Shown: positions 12,209 to 23,989, counted from the first letter of the stretch. The stretch: 64,000 nucleotides of DNA from Bagarius yarrelli (GCA_005784505.1 VCAZ01000045.1:1074001-1138000), one strand, 5' to 3'. Numbers and translations: made by a program. Notes: a model not told the origin generated them from the letters alone.

Positions 12209-12495
12209 ACCTAGAACACCCAGGCCCAAAAATAACTACCAAAGGCAGACATGGCTAATGGAAATGTTTTTTTCCATGTGCATCATTTTGAGAACATAAA
12301 AATACTGGACCTGAGCCAGTTCTGTTTCACACACAATTTACCCTGACACTTCTATAGTAAATCTTTAAATTCCTTTACTGTAGGATTTCCTGCAAAGAGC
12401 GACAGTAAAGATGTCATGAAAACATGCAGCAGCTGTTGTGCTACCTTATACAAGCACTGTAGAATATAATTATCTTACAAACAATATGTAATTAT

Positions 12496-13366
12496 TAGGG
12501 ATGTATAATATATAAAACTTTAACCAATACAGATAATTGGCCGATTCCGATACAGATACCGATAAAAAATTAGTTCATCTATCCATTCATTGTCCAAACC
12601 CACCTATTTCTAATTAGGGTCACAGGGATCTGCTGGAGTCTATACTAGTTGTCATTGGGTAAAAGGCAGAGGTCAACGTGGACAGGTCACCGGTTCATCA
12701 CAAGGCTTACACTCACTTCTATGGGCAATTTAGAATCACCAATCAATTTAACATACATGTTTTTGGACTGTGGAAGGAAACCGGAGAACCCGGAGTAAAC
12801 CCACGCAAGCACAGGGAGAACATGCAAACTCCACACAGAAAGACCCCTGCTGGGGATACAGGCTTGTTGTGAGGTAACAGTGATAACCACTAAGCCACTG
12901 CGACAAAATTAGTTCATATTTTTATATTATAATTTTCATATTGTCCGCAGTTTGTTCACTCATGAGAAAAGAAAATCTAAGATGTACTGATGAAACTGAT
13001 ATTTCAGTAGCTCTGGCTGAACTATAATAGCACACATAAAAACTAATAAAAGCACATAGTTTGTTGTTAAAACTAAACACATGCCAGATGTATTAAGAAG
13101 TAGATCAAATATTATCAACCAGCCAAATGCATGACTTGATTAAAAAAAGCCCAAATGAGCAGGAACTCCCCCCTGGGTGTGAACTCGCCCAATCTGGCAA
13201 CACTGATCTGCACTTAAAAGCGGATAAACCTCTGGTAAATCAGACTGATTGATTGTTTTACCAGCTAGTGTACCTCATCAGTTCTAGTTATCGGATTTTA
13301 TTAAATAATTTTCACCCATATCGTCCGATAGTATCATATCTGTCTGTTTTATATCGAGCATCCCTA
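12496..13366. mobile_element. Nonautonomous DNA transposon (MITE-like) split by a SINE
   Basis: Termini TAGGGATGTATAATATATAA and, inverted, TAGGGATGCTCGATATAAAAC. The interior has GGCCGATTCCGATACAGATAC and its mirror ATATCGTCCGATAGTATC near the ends, a common fish MITE layout. A SINE-A copy is inserted at 12577-12904. Confidence 0.6.
12577..12904 (-). mobile_element. SINE-A, copy 3
   Basis: Antisense copy: AATTAGGGTCACAGGGATC at the tail side, GGGCAATTTAGAATCACC in the body, CGGAGAACCCGGAGTAAACC, and the degraded tRNA-like head GATAACCACTAAGCCACTG at the right. Confidence 0.8.
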
Positions 13367-13370
13367 GTAG

Positions 13371-13425
13371 TCCCTGTCCAATTATTGGGACACCTGACAA
13401 TTACTCGCATATGAGTGTTTTTAAC
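13371..13425 (+). mobile_element. Tc1-like terminal fragment
   Basis: CCAATTATTGGGACACCTGACAATTA-like sequence resembles the inner part of the common fish Tc1-family left terminus. Only about 50 bp. Confidence 0.35.
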
Positions 13426-13550
13426 CTTCCTATTCCAGACTTAGGAAGGTTAATAACCTGTAATAACCTCCTCACTTGGGGATTTTCTCAAAAATAGTAT
13501 TAATGATTTCAGGCAGTGATGTGTCATAAGAGTTAGTTTCAGTCGGCAGT

Positions 13551-13655
13551 CCAGTTCCTTGCTCAGGGGCCCAGAGGTGGCAGCTTGGTGGTGCTGGGAA
13601 TCAAACCCAGGTCTTACAATTAGCAGTCCAACACTTTAACCACTGCACTATCTAG
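13551..13655 (-). mobile_element. V-SINE-like element, copy 5 (head half)
   Basis: Antisense: CTTGCTCAGGGGCCCAGAGG, GGTGGTGCTGGGAATCAAAC (B-box complement) and AGTCCAACACTTTAACCACT (A-box side). Tail absent. Confidence 0.75.
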
Positions 13656-13784
13656 CTGGCTGGTATGTATCATTGGTGGGGAATCAGTTAACTTAAAAAC
13701 TCAAAGGTCATTTTGGTTTGAAGGCCAGCCTTTATTATAAAAACACAGATATGATATAAGTAAAACATATGTTTAATAAAATTT

Positions 13785-13810
13785 CCTTAGTTTGGGAACC
13801 GCTGCCTTAA
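13785..13810. mobile_element. hAT-like terminal sequence
   Basis: TTAGTTTGGGAACCGCTGCC is the complement of the frequent hAT terminus CAGTGGTTCCCAAAC. The other end is not identified. Confidence 0.3.
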
Positions 13811-14560
13811 ATACATAATCTCAATATTAAAAAAATAATAATTAAATGCTTGGTGTAACATGGTGTAAATGTAATTTTATGGTAAGTAAAAATCATGTTT
13901 TATATTCTTTTAAATTTGAGTTAAAATTCTATGTTAAGTCTAAGGCTAAGATTTCACGATTTTGAAAGCTGCTATTCACCGGCAATCAAGATCTGTGTTA
14001 AGAGTGAAAGCTAAGTTTAGCTCTTACCCAACACTGCCATGGAAGCTATTTTCAAATCTCTACGCTGATATTCTACCTTCACACTTACTTCCAGTTGCCA
14101 GGCTGTCCTTGGGTAAACGCATAGTGCAATTTAGGTTATTACATATTTAATTTACACCTCCTGCCTTAAAATAAAATGTTATTGTCAAATAATGACAGTG
14201 ATAGAACAACCAGAAAGCAATGTGACTCAGTGTTGCGCTCCATGTTTAGAGACAATACTTATATGTGTTTTAAAAAGCTCTTTGGCTTTTAGTTGGGTGT
14301 CAAACTGAACTGTAAATACTATTACCACCCCGAGATTGTTTAATTTGTTTTTAGATACATTATTTATTAATTTTTATACTGTTTATCGTATCTCCCCCAC
14401 TCTGGCACAAGGCATGGGACACCCTAAACAAGGCAGCGGTCGTGGTCACACCAAGCTCCTTCATAAACCAGCTCACCCAATTACCAGGTTCTTCAACCAC
14501 TCAACTCATTCAGTCCACAGAGTATTAATCAGTCATACCTGCAGCTCCATACCCAATAAC
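13811..14560. other. Non-genic
   Basis: AT-rich to about 14390, then a moderately GC-rich stretch (14400-14560) that may be the outer part of the retroelement debris that follows. Confidence 0.4.
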
Positions 14561-14566
14561 ATCTTT

Positions 14567-15440
14567 AAGGTTACGTATGTAACCTTGGCTACCCGAGAGA
14601 ACGAGAGACTGTGTTGAAATGCTGTAGGAAGTGTATCTTTGTTGGTACCAGAGCTGCCATCCTTAGAGACAGCTCCTGCACTGCCAAGGTCATTGCCTGG
14701 TCCCCCAGCAAGTCTGCCTGTGGTCTGGCCTGCTGCGGTGAAGGTCTTTCCAACAAGGCTGGGGTGGATCTCATTAGCTTGGAGAGTAGCCTTGAAGCCT
14801 TCACCAAAGTCGCATCTGCTCCACCCTTGGTATCATCAAGTACCCTGCTTCTAGAGGCCGATCACACTACCGTAAGCCAGCTGGGCATCGCTGAAGATAC
14901 ATGCAAAGTACTTAAAAGAAGAAGGGAAGGCTATGCCTTGGAGGTGTTCTGTGGAACAGCTTATCTAGTTTGCTGGCCCTCAACCCAACATCCTTGAGCT
15001 TGGCTAGCCGGAGCAAGTCTATCCTAGCCACAGCACAAAGTTGGCACCTCCAAGAACTCCTCGTACATGGGAGAGTGACACTGGCTCTGCAGTTTCCCTG
15101 GTGCCGATGCTTTTTGCCTCAATCTCATCCTTGGAAGAAGCCTGAGGCAAAAGCGCATCTTTTGGCGAACCGGATGTTTTCAGCTCCTGCCGTGGCACTG
15201 GGATAGAGAGGAGGAATTGAAAAAAGGTCTGTGCCTATTTTTATATTGTCTGATAGCTCATGCAGCAAGCCCCACAATGTTGTCTACGCAGCACCTTGGC
15301 TGAAGCAGGGCCTGTGCCGCAAAGGGTGCGCATATGGCTGCTATCATCAAACAGAGTCCTCCGGAAGCAGAGCGTGTGCAGAGGCAAAAGTTCACACTGC
15401 GGGCAGTAAGCGCTTTTTTGACAGACCATTTTAGCATGCT
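14567..15440 (+). mobile_element. Retroelement-like remnant with palindromic terminus (DIRS-like?)
   Basis: It starts with the near-palindrome GGTTACGTATGTAACC followed by CGAGAGAACGAGAGACTGTG, shared with 56492. The next 800 bp are GC-richer and codon-like, with a 128-codon open frame at 14611-14997 and broken frames to 15434, in keeping with a decayed gag-like region. I cannot match the protein to a named domain, so the class is a guess. Confidence 0.4.
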
Positions 15441-15599
15441 TTACTTACAGACATTCTGAAACACAGAAGTACACAGAAACTTACACAACCTATACCTTAA
15501 CTCACCTGGTTTCTAGTCCACCGTTTCATCTTTTTAAGGCATGATTGTTTGTTTTAATATGCAAACCAAGTGCTGAGGAAAAGAAGCCTGACTTACTGT

Positions 15600-16022
15600 A
15601 GCTGGATGCTCTTCCTGGATGCACACTCACCACTCTGTCTCAATCACTTTCTGGTCTTAATCATGTAGCGCATAGGCTCACTATTTGCAATACTACGACT
15701 CCTTCCCAAGCTCCAGCGTACCTCACTTCCACAAGTACTTACCTGTCTTTCTTACGTGACTCCTTCCCAAGCTCCAGCATACCTCGCTTCCACAAGTACC
15801 TACTTGTCTTTCTTCTGTGACTCCTTACCAAGCCCCAGCATCTGTTTAGCCGAATTAATTGGCTCCTGGCTATGTTCCTATGCCTCTGCATGCTTCCCTG
15901 GTATCTAGTGACCAGGATAGGTCTGCTGCATACTACTAATTGTAACCATTTGTATTTGTTGTCAATAAAGACACCTGTGTGGGTTTTAGATACTGCTGAC
16001 TCTAGTCTGGGTATGCGTTACA
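15600..16022 (+). mobile_element. Possible LTR with internal 61-bp tandem duplication
   Basis: C/T-rich sequence with the block ACTCCTTCCCAAGCTCCAGC repeated at about 15708, 15768 and (diverged) 15828. It ends with GTCAATAAAGACACCTG and TATGCGTTACAG. The layout resembles a solo LTR 3' region. No partner LTR is seen. Confidence 0.4.
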
Positions 16023-16550
16023 GTAGCATAGCACAATTTTTCATCTAAACATAGTCACACGCATACTCTCATTTCTACAATAGAGACAATTTAGCCTCAT
16101 GTCTTTTTGCAAGAGGAAAGCATGAGGAAAGCATGCAGCTTTATACCCACATAAAAAACAAATGCATATACATTATGCACAAAAACATTATGCTTTATTA
16201 TGTTTTGCATTTAAATCATGCCCTATATGATCTCTTGGGGTTTTGGAATGTTAAAATTTAGCAAAAAGAAAGTCCTAAAGATTCTCCTGTGGCTTTGTAA
16301 GATAACAGGTTTGACACAAACTCATTAGTCATTAAGAAAAAACACAGTAGAGCAATAATTCAGTGACACGATGGGGGCAGAAGGACAAAAAAGAGAACGT
16401 AAGCAATTGCAGATATGATCTGAGGTAGTAGTCTTTAAAAAAAAAACTGTATTAAATCTTAAAAGCACTGCGTTACCGTGCTATCTAATGAATTACAAAT
16501 GAAAAACTGTAATATGCAGTTAGACATGCATTGAAATTGAATAAACAAGC
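16023..16550. other. Non-genic
   Basis: AT-rich. No gene or clear repeat. Confidence 0.45.
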
Positions 16551-16558
16551 ATTTACAC

Positions 16559-16711
16559 CAGGGGTCACCAGACTCTGTCCTGAAGGGGATGGTGTCATGC
16601 AGAGTTAAGCTTTAATTTGCCCCAACACACCTGCCTGTAAGTTTAAAGTTTACCTAGTGACTTCTTAACTAACTAGTTTAGCTGTGTTTGAATGGAGTCT
16701 GGTGACCTCCG
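16559..16711. mobile_element. hAT-like MITE, copy 1 (near full length)
   Basis: Left terminus CAGGGGTCACCAGACTC pairs with the right GAGTCTGGTGACCTCCG. Internal AACACACCTGCCTG and CTAGTGACTTCTTAACTAAC are shared with the copy at 54557. The flanks ATTTACAC / AACTACAC look like a diverged 8-bp target duplication, as hAT elements make. Confidence 0.7.
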
Positions 16712-16829
16712 AACTACACTAAAATTTTGTTCAATTAAAAAAAAAATCCATCAAAATAATAAAAAAAAAAAACAATCATAAAATCACAGAAATCAACTTC
16801 CTAAAGTTTATGCTTATGCAAATAGTCAT

Positions 16830-17070
16830 TGTCATTAGTTAGCCAGATGTATTACCACTGATAGACACTGTGTCTGTGACCTCAGTCTGCTCATCTGAGA
16901 CATGTGCAGAGGTCATGCAGGCTTTAAACTAACCCTGTAAATGGCAATGCAGCACGCAGTGAGATAAAAACGCACTCCAATAACTTGGCCAAGGCGCTTA
17001 TCAGGAGGAAGTGTGTGTTAAGTGGGGCCACATCATAAAAGCACAGCAATGGAGGAAGTAGAGGTTAGAA
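16830..17070. promoter_or_regulatory. Candidate conserved noncoding element
   Basis: Repeat-free, balanced composition in an AT-rich region, with GATA-type (CTTATCAGG) and nuclear-receptor-like (AGAGGTCATGCAGG) words. No open frame spans it. Conservation cannot be tested here. Confidence 0.2.
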
Positions 17071-17690
17071 GAACAGCTTTGACTTTGATTCATGACCTCA
17101 ATATAACAATGACGTTATTACAGTGTAATAATAATAGCTTGTTGTGAGGGAATAACAAACACGTAGCAAAATATATAGTCGGCTATCATATAATCATGTA
17201 ATATATAATAATAATACTAATATGATTTATTTATACATTTATATTTAGTAAATGGTTTGTCCTGGGTCTTATTGGATGAAAGTTACTGGACTGAAGCAAA
17301 AATGGACACCAGAGAACCTGAAGAAAACCCATGCAGACACAAGAATGAACAGAAAACATAAACTAATAACCATGAACAGAAAAAACAAACATAAAGCATA
17401 AACATGAACAGAAGACAGGAAGAAACATAAAACATAACACAATAACTATAAACCTTACATTTATATTCATGTGTTTTATTTTTAAATATATATTTTAACA
17501 CATATATCATTCAGCCAAAATGTATATTTTTGTCATAATTAGTTTAATGTTTGTTAATCATCTGAGATTTAGAAGTAAAGCAGTTTGTATTAGTTGCTTT
17601 AACAGCAACACCAGCATTATTTTGATAAATTACCATAAATAATTTTAAAGAAGGGAAAAACCTTATGTAACATGCTAAGAAACAAAACAT
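17071..17690. other. Non-genic
   Basis: AT-rich, with an AACATAAA-rich stretch at 17350-17450 responsible for a spurious 75-codon - strand frame. Confidence 0.45.
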
Positions 17691-17691
17691 C

Positions 17692-17816
17692 TTCTATACC
17701 CACTTATTCCCTAATTCGGGGTCACTGGGATCTGCTGGAGTCTATCCCCTATCTCGCTAAAGGGCGAAAGGCAGAAGGGGTACACCCTGGACAGGTTGCC
17801 AGTCCACCACAGAGGA
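17692..17816 (-). mobile_element. SINE-A, copy 4 (3' half)
   Basis: Antisense tail half: CTATACCCACTTATTCCC, GGATCTGCTGGAGTCTATC, GGTACACCCTGGACAGG, GCCAGTCCACCACAG. Head and most of the body missing. Confidence 0.75.
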
Positions 17817-19115
17817 CTTTAACTTATGTCTCTAATTAGATTATAGATTTTATTATCTTATTACCTAATATGAGTATACAATAAAATATTAAAGGTCATT
17901 GCAAGTTAAGCAGCAAATTCATGTTAAACTAAAGTCATGTTAATCCTTCGGTATTGTTAAAAGCACTATTTATTTAAAAAGCTTTAAGTTCGACAACTTT
18001 CTCTCATACTATTTTGCTATATTATATTTCATGTTGTTAATATTTTTTAGACAAAAGAATCCAAGCTCTGGTGCTAAAGTTAAAGATTGTAACGGAACAT
18101 TTGCAGAAGTAGGATGGACACAAGTATGGCAGCACAATGTAAAGCTTATTTAGGTTAATAAAGGCATCATAGGGTTCAAGAACCATGTTATTATTTGCAA
18201 GGTTATCAGGCAAAACAAGAAAGCTAAGAAAATACTAAAAATAGGCACAGATATGCACTAAACAGTTAGAAAGACAGTAACAAAATGAAGAAACAATCGA
18301 AAAACTGACAAAAAAACCCCAAATGACAGCGTTTGATAAAAAGGGATAAAGGCAGGACTGACATATGTGATGCTTAATCAACATATTTTCTATCTTCGCA
18401 TCTGCATTTTCTTCTTATGATTTAAAATTCCTTTCTCTTATACTCTTCTTTTTATTCCATCAGTGTATTTTTGTTTTATTATCTACCAAACGTTTTAAAC
18501 AGAAAGCAATTTTAAACAGCGAAAACAGACCACTCGAATAAAAGTCCTCACCCAACATCAGATTCTCAGGAGAGAAAAGCAAACTGGACTTTGCTGAATA
18601 CACTGGCAGAGCTAATAAATTAAATTTATAGTGGACACACAGGCAAAGCTGAGAAACAGAGGGAAAAACAGGAGCTATTTTCAGCAACCACATTCACATG
18701 GGCTGAAATATGGCCTGTCCACAATGTTTTTTAACAGAGAATAAAGTTTTATTTTAGCATCAGAGAAAAAAAAAAAAAGAATTCAAGAACATTTAACATT
18801 CTTTCCAGTTATGAACCATTTCTGAATGTGAGGATTCAAGCCAAAGCCTTTTTGGATGAAATGGTATGAAATGAAAATGCCAACATCTTTCAACAAAAGT
18901 ATTAGCCTTCTTGATTTCTCTCTGTCTGCCCACAACCATGGGAAGAATGCATTGTTATTGAGTTTCTTGGACTTTTTCTTCCTTAAAATAAACGGATGGT
19001 TACTGAGTAGCCAAAATTGTTATTATACTGTAATTGTTATATATAGAGTAGAAACGCTTTGACTGACAGCTATGCTTGTAAACGACAGAAATATCCTGTT
19101 GTTGAATATTTACAA
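17817..19115. other. Non-genic AT-rich DNA
   Basis: No recognisable gene. Poly-A at 18765-18778. Confidence 0.45.
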
Positions 19116-19280
19116 TTCCATTTGCAGCATTTAGCAGATGTCCTTATCCAGAGCAACTTACATTTATCTCTTGTATACAACTGGGCAATTCGGGTTCAAG
19201 GGCCTTGCTCAGGGGCCCAACAGTGGTCACTTGGTGGTGCTGGGAATAAAACCCTAATCTTCCAGGTATCACCACTTTGT
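19116..19280 (-). mobile_element. V-SINE-like element, copy 6
   Basis: Antisense tail CATTTAGCAGATGTCCTTA, CCAGAGCAACTTACATTTA, GGGCCTTGCTCAGGGGCCC, GGTGGTGCTGGGAAT and a degraded head. Confidence 0.8.
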
Positions 19281-19326
19281 CGCATATAACTTTACATTTA
19301 CATCACTTGATGAGTAACCAATACAA

Positions 19327-19598
19327 TTCATTTATTCATCTTCTATACCTGTTTATTTTCTAATTCAGGGTCACAGGGATCTGCTGGAGTCTGCCCAGCG
19401 TCTCTGAAAGGGCAAAAGGCAGGGGGGGGGTACACCACGGGCAGGTCGCCAGTCCATCATAGGGCCACACACACTCACACTCACTCCTATGGGCAATTAA
19501 GAATCACCAATCAACCTAACATACATGTTTTTGGACTGTAAGAGTAAACCGGGGAACCCGGAGTATGCAGGCACAGGGAGAACATGCAAACATGCTAT
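19327..19598 (-). mobile_element. SINE-A, copy 5
   Basis: Antisense: TCATCTTCTATACCTG, CAGGGTCACAGGGATCTGC, GGGTACACC, GGCCACACACACTCACAC, ATACATGTTTTTGGACTG, GGGAGAACATGC. The tRNA head at the right is lost. Confidence 0.8.
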
Positions 19599-20907
19599 AA
19601 TCCTACACTATAATCTGTTGTCTTTGATAGCTAGTGTGATATGGTCACTGGCAAATTGTTGGAGTGTCAGAAGATTTCAGGTACTGCAGTATGATGACCG
19701 GCAACCAAGAACCAATAGGAGCACCAAACCTAAAAAAAATACAAACTAACAAAATGGAGCGATAAACCACCAGTGGTAAAATGTCAATGTCAGTCCGGTG
19801 GACTCTACATCAAGTAATAAAACTTATTGAAGTATGTCACAAGCAAAATTACTGCTACAGTTTTAAAAAAATAAATATTTGTTTGCTCCCATTCGGGTGA
19901 GATAGCGTAGGTGAGGGAACACATCCCAGATTGATGACCTCTGCATGTTTTGAGTCTTTCCGTGTGTGTCTGTTTTTAATGCGCTTTGACTGTCGTACAG
20001 ACGCAAAAGACTAAAATTCACACATTTTAAGCCTGGTTTTAGCAATAATTCACATAGGATGAGATGCCCACTTTGCATCCTAACTAATAAAATACCAGCC
20101 TTTTAAATGCCATGGGTGATTATTACCTTTATTTGAGTATTAATTAAGGTAATAGTTTCTGAAGAATTCTAATTATTTTTATTTCTATTATTATTTCTAA
20201 TCATTTGGTCCAGGAGGTTCCATATGGTTTATGGATTAAATAGTAACAGATATTTATATACAGTCCACACTGTCTACCACATACCGTATGTATAAATTAG
20301 GTCTACTTTGAAAAGTATGTAGTCTTATGTTTGCTTAGCTTAATAGCCAGTTAAACCTTTTATTTAGTTATTTTGTTTTTTTGTCTAAGCACCACGTTTT
20401 AGACCAGATAATGAGACTTCCACAGAGACATGAAACCGGGCTGCATTCTGAAGCTTCCACTTGCCCACTGTCTGAACTGATAAAGTTATGACTTATCCAG
20501 CTCTGCATATTTTCTAAACCAGATACTGTCTGGGCTTCTGGTTCCACTTGATTATTCTGCCCAGTCTGACTAGGTGCCAAATTCCAGTTTAAAAGCCCCT
20601 GTTTTTTTGTTTTTTTTCCAAAGAAATCCTATGTGGTGATTGTTCAGTGGAAGAAAAGTAAAAGAACTCTCACTTCACAGTATTAGTTCAATATAAGAAA
20701 GAAATTATATCTCTATAATTAGTAGGTGTCTCTACCAGCTCTAGCGGTTTTATACATCGCCAACAGATTGGAAGATATATATATATATATATAACTATAT
20801 GTTAAAGTGTTACTGTGAGGATTTGTCCCGTGACGAGGTAAATAGGTGGAATTTTAGTTCGTTCCAAAGATTTCAGGTTGCGTTGACAGTTAAGTTCCTT
20901 ACGTGAC
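19599..20907. other. Non-genic
   Basis: A short TA run at 20775-20794. Otherwise no recognised element. Confidence 0.45.
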
Positions 20908-21580
20908 TTTGTTCTACTAGATTTTTAGCTACCCCTGCTCTACCCACTGCTAATTACCTGCCTCAGGTGCATTCAGTCAGTCAAGTTTAAGTACTTGGGG
21001 TCGACAGTACAGAGCAATGGAAAGTGTGTAAAAGAGGTAAAGAAGCGAGTACAGGCAGGTTGGAATGGGTGGAGAAATGTGTCAGGAGTGATGTGTGACA
21101 GGAGATTATCAGCTAGGATTAAGGGAAAGGTGTACAAGACAGTGGTGAGACAAGCTATGATGTATGATTTAGAGACAGTGGTGCTGAGGAAGAGACAGGT
21201 GACAAAGCTGGAAGTAGCAGAGCTGAAGATGTTGAGGTTTTCTTTAGGAGTGATGAGGTTGGACAAGATTAGGAACGAGTTCATCAGGATCATGGCTTGT
21301 TTTGATATTATGGGAAGAAAGTCAGGGAAGCCAGATTGAGGTGGTTTGGACATGTACAGAGAAGGGATAGTGAATATATTGGTAGGAGGATGTTAGAAAT
21401 GAAGCTACCAGGCAGAAGGCAAAGAGGAAGACCAAAGAGGAGGTATATAGATGCGATAAATGAGTACATGAAGGTTGTGGGTGTGAGTGAAGAGGGTTAT
21501 TCTTTACAACATGATTGACTGAAGACACCTGAAGCAGGTAATCATTGGGTAGAGCAAGGTTAGCTGGAAAACAAGCAAAA
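20908..21580. repeat. Imperfect inverted repeat flanking a LINE fragment
   Basis: Left arm about 20926-20985 (AGCTACCCCTGCTCTACCCA, ATTACCTGCCTCAGGTG, TTCAGTCAGTCA) is the reverse complement, with few differences, of the right arm about 21510-21566 (TGATTGACTGAAGACACCTG, AGCAGGTAATCATTGGGTAG). Weaker pairing extends outward. The spacer is the LINE fragment at 20983-21509. Confidence 0.7.
20983..21509 (+). pseudogene. RTE-like LINE reverse-transcriptase C-terminal fragment
   Basis: Two overlapping open frames in different registers encode the end of a non-LTR retrotransposon polyprotein. The first (20983-21339) begins F-K-Y-L-G-S-T-V-Q and contains L-R-F-S-L-G-V. The second (21336-21518) has R-W-F-G-H-V-Q-R-R and G-R-R-Q-R-G-R-P-K-R-R. 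This layout is familiar from RTE-type elements. A frameshift near 21336 breaks it, and the RT palm and endonuclease are absent. Confidence 0.85.
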
Positions 21581-21592
21581 CTAAGTAACTAA

Positions 21593-22027
21593 GGCCATGT
21601 CCACACATACACAGGTATTTTTATAAACAGTGTTTTTCCTTTGTTTTTGAAAAAAATGTTTAATGAATGTTAAACATGGCCATCCTCATAAAAACACAAA
21701 AACGCCCTATGACGCGCTGTCAAGAGTAACACAAGCTAATGGGTGGAGATATAATCCTAACCGTAAAGTCGTGTTTGCCAATCAGAAGCCTTAAAAATAG
21801 TCGTGGGTATGTTGTTACAAGCAGTGACCTGTGTAGTAGTGCATTCTGACGCTTCTGTTTCATAATAAAATGGAATAACTGTGTGGATATACAGTATACA
21901 GTATAAGCCCTTATAGCATAGTTATTAGCAGCACTATTTTGGTTGCGTTCGCCACTGCACAAACGCTTGTAAAGATCGTGGCACACAATCTGATGTCAAA
22001 CAAAGGTAACGACTCTGTGGACAAGCC
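21593..22027. mobile_element. MITE-like DNA transposon with GGCC..TGTCCACA termini
   Basis: Left end GGCCATGTCCACACA; right end, inverted, GGCTTGTCCACAGAGTC. The interior holds the GTATTTTTATAAACAGTG motif typical of a widespread fish MITE. About 435 bp. Confidence 0.5.
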
Positions 22028-22325
22028 AAAATCTCCGGTTTCACCAGCTACAAGAAAACACTAAACCTGGAGTTTCTGTGTGGAGATGATTCATGTTCCT
22101 CCATCAGGCTAGCTTTACTAAGGGGTATAAAGTGCATAACTTCGAAATGTAAAGATTCTAAACCACCCTCTGCTTCATTGTGAATTAAAGAAGTGTCGTT
22201 GTATGTACCATTAGAAAAAAATTGCATTTTTTTAAACGAAGCGTCAAGATTTGTTTGTTAATTACTGAGGCAGCATCCTTCCTTATTTGGGCATAACAGG
22301 ACAAAATGCTTAAATATCATCTGAA

Positions 22326-22486
22326 TTACATTTGCGGCATTTGGCAGACTTACATTCATTTTCATTATACAACTGAGCAATTGAAGGGTTAGGGGCCTTG
22401 CACAGGGGCCCAGCAGTGATACCAGGAATCAAACCTACAATCTTCCGGGTAACAGTCCAACACCTTTACCACTGCGTTACCACTCC
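22326..22486 (-). mobile_element. V-SINE-like element, copy 7
   Basis: Antisense: ACATTTGCGGCATTTGGCAG, ATACAACTGAGCAATTG, CACAGGGGCCCAGCAGTG, AACAGTCCAACACCTTTACC. A short deletion removes the CTCTGGATAAG core. Confidence 0.8.
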
Positions 22487-23989
22487 CTAATTGTCTATGC
22501 TTTCTTGTTTAATTCTATATATGGTTTATTTGTGGCACTATAGGTTGGAGATTTAGGGGTATACTAAAGGGTAGTATGTAGAAAAATTGTATATTTGGAT
22601 CATTCTGTATGGTGATTTGTTTGCTATGTTTAATTTGAAATACCCAATAAGCACAATGTTTAAGTTCCTCTACACAATTCTTGGCAAACCATCTCACTTT
22701 GCTGAAACAGGTTCATAAATTTTTTTGAGTGTGAATATTTTTTTGAGTGTCCAAAATATTCCTGGCCGTATAGTGTATATTTATTGATTTATACAGGTAA
22801 CACAGTTTAAGAAAATAAAAATAGAGCAGATGTGGAAAAAGAATAGCCTATTTTAATAGCACTATACAGCGTCAATGGAATTTAAGCAATAAAAATGTGA
22901 TGCAGATTATCAGAACCATCACACAGAGACATGAAGCATTATTTAATGGCTAGGTTTAAAAAGAATGGCTTTAAGTGTTGTGATAGACATACATACAGGA
23001 ACAGACTTGAACTGTCTGAAGAACAGACACGGACCACCATTTTATTGGCCAGTGATTTTCCAAATGCATTCCAATGTTCCTAGTGTTTTTATTGGCTATT
23101 TTCTGCTATTGAAACTTAACTCTGTTATGTGTTAACATTCTGATGTATATTTATCACCTGTCGCAAGCACATACCTCTCTTAGTGACGTTGGCCATCTGT
23201 TCTTAGAACCTTCACTGATGACGCCTGGGTGGTCAGCAAACTCTGCATACCACAGCCCTCACCCAGCTATGTTAAAAGCGCCTGCACGTCGTAAAGTTCA
23301 TGGCAAATTTCATTTGGGAAGCCGTCTGTGTCTGTGCCGATCAAATAAAATGCATCGCTCTCATGATTGCGAATTAGTTTGTTAAAATTAAAGAAGACAG
23401 GGATTGTCAAGTATCTTCATGTGTAGAAAATCTTAAGGAATTTTAGGCAGTGTTTAAAGATACAGTGTTTAAAAATTTGTTCACATCCTGATAGCAATCG
23501 TTATAGTAAGTAGTTTTAATGTGTTTCTATATTCTGTAAAAGGCACGGGACCAAAAAAAAGTTCGTCCAATCAAAATGTTCGGTCTGAGCATTTCGATAG
23601 GATTACCTACCTGCCAGTCAGGATATTTATTTGCGTACTTCTGCATATCCTGTTTGCGCAGACACTTTTTGTTTTATCAGTCAGGGATGCCAGATTGTGT
23701 AGTTTCCTGTGAGTTGGGTGGGTTATTCTTTGCACCACTGCGCTGGCCAATTTGAGTGGTTTTAAATTAAATTGTGCGAGGAAAACTTGGGAAGATATAC
23801 AAAACTTGGGATCAGTTGGGCGGTTTTAAAACATGTTAAAACATTTTATAGGGTAATTATTAAACAAAACCTATGTGTAAAAGATGAAACCAGATATAGA
23901 TGGTATAACCATTTTTTTCAGGTTTATTTGATAGACAGTTTTTGGGCTGGATAATTCCCAGCTCCCCCCTAAGCCCACCAATTCCCCTG
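22487..23989. other. Non-genic; Tc1 end fragment near 22738
   Basis: GTGTCCAAAATATTCCTGGC followed by GTATAGTGTA at 22747-22777 resembles a Tc1-family right terminus. A GC-richer block at 23190-23370 has an 80-codon open frame with no recognisable protein. Otherwise nothing. Confidence 0.35.

Noticed and set aside
11974..12242. Three Leu/Ser-rich - strand frames
   Set aside because: Produced by a (GA)n repeat.
14589..14807. 72-codon - strand frame opposite the retroelement-like frame
   Set aside because: Shadow of the + strand GC-rich coding-like remnant; no recognised product.
23143..23385. 80-codon frame in a GC-richer patch
   Set aside because: No recognised protein and no splice context; possibly a decayed repeat or noncoding element.
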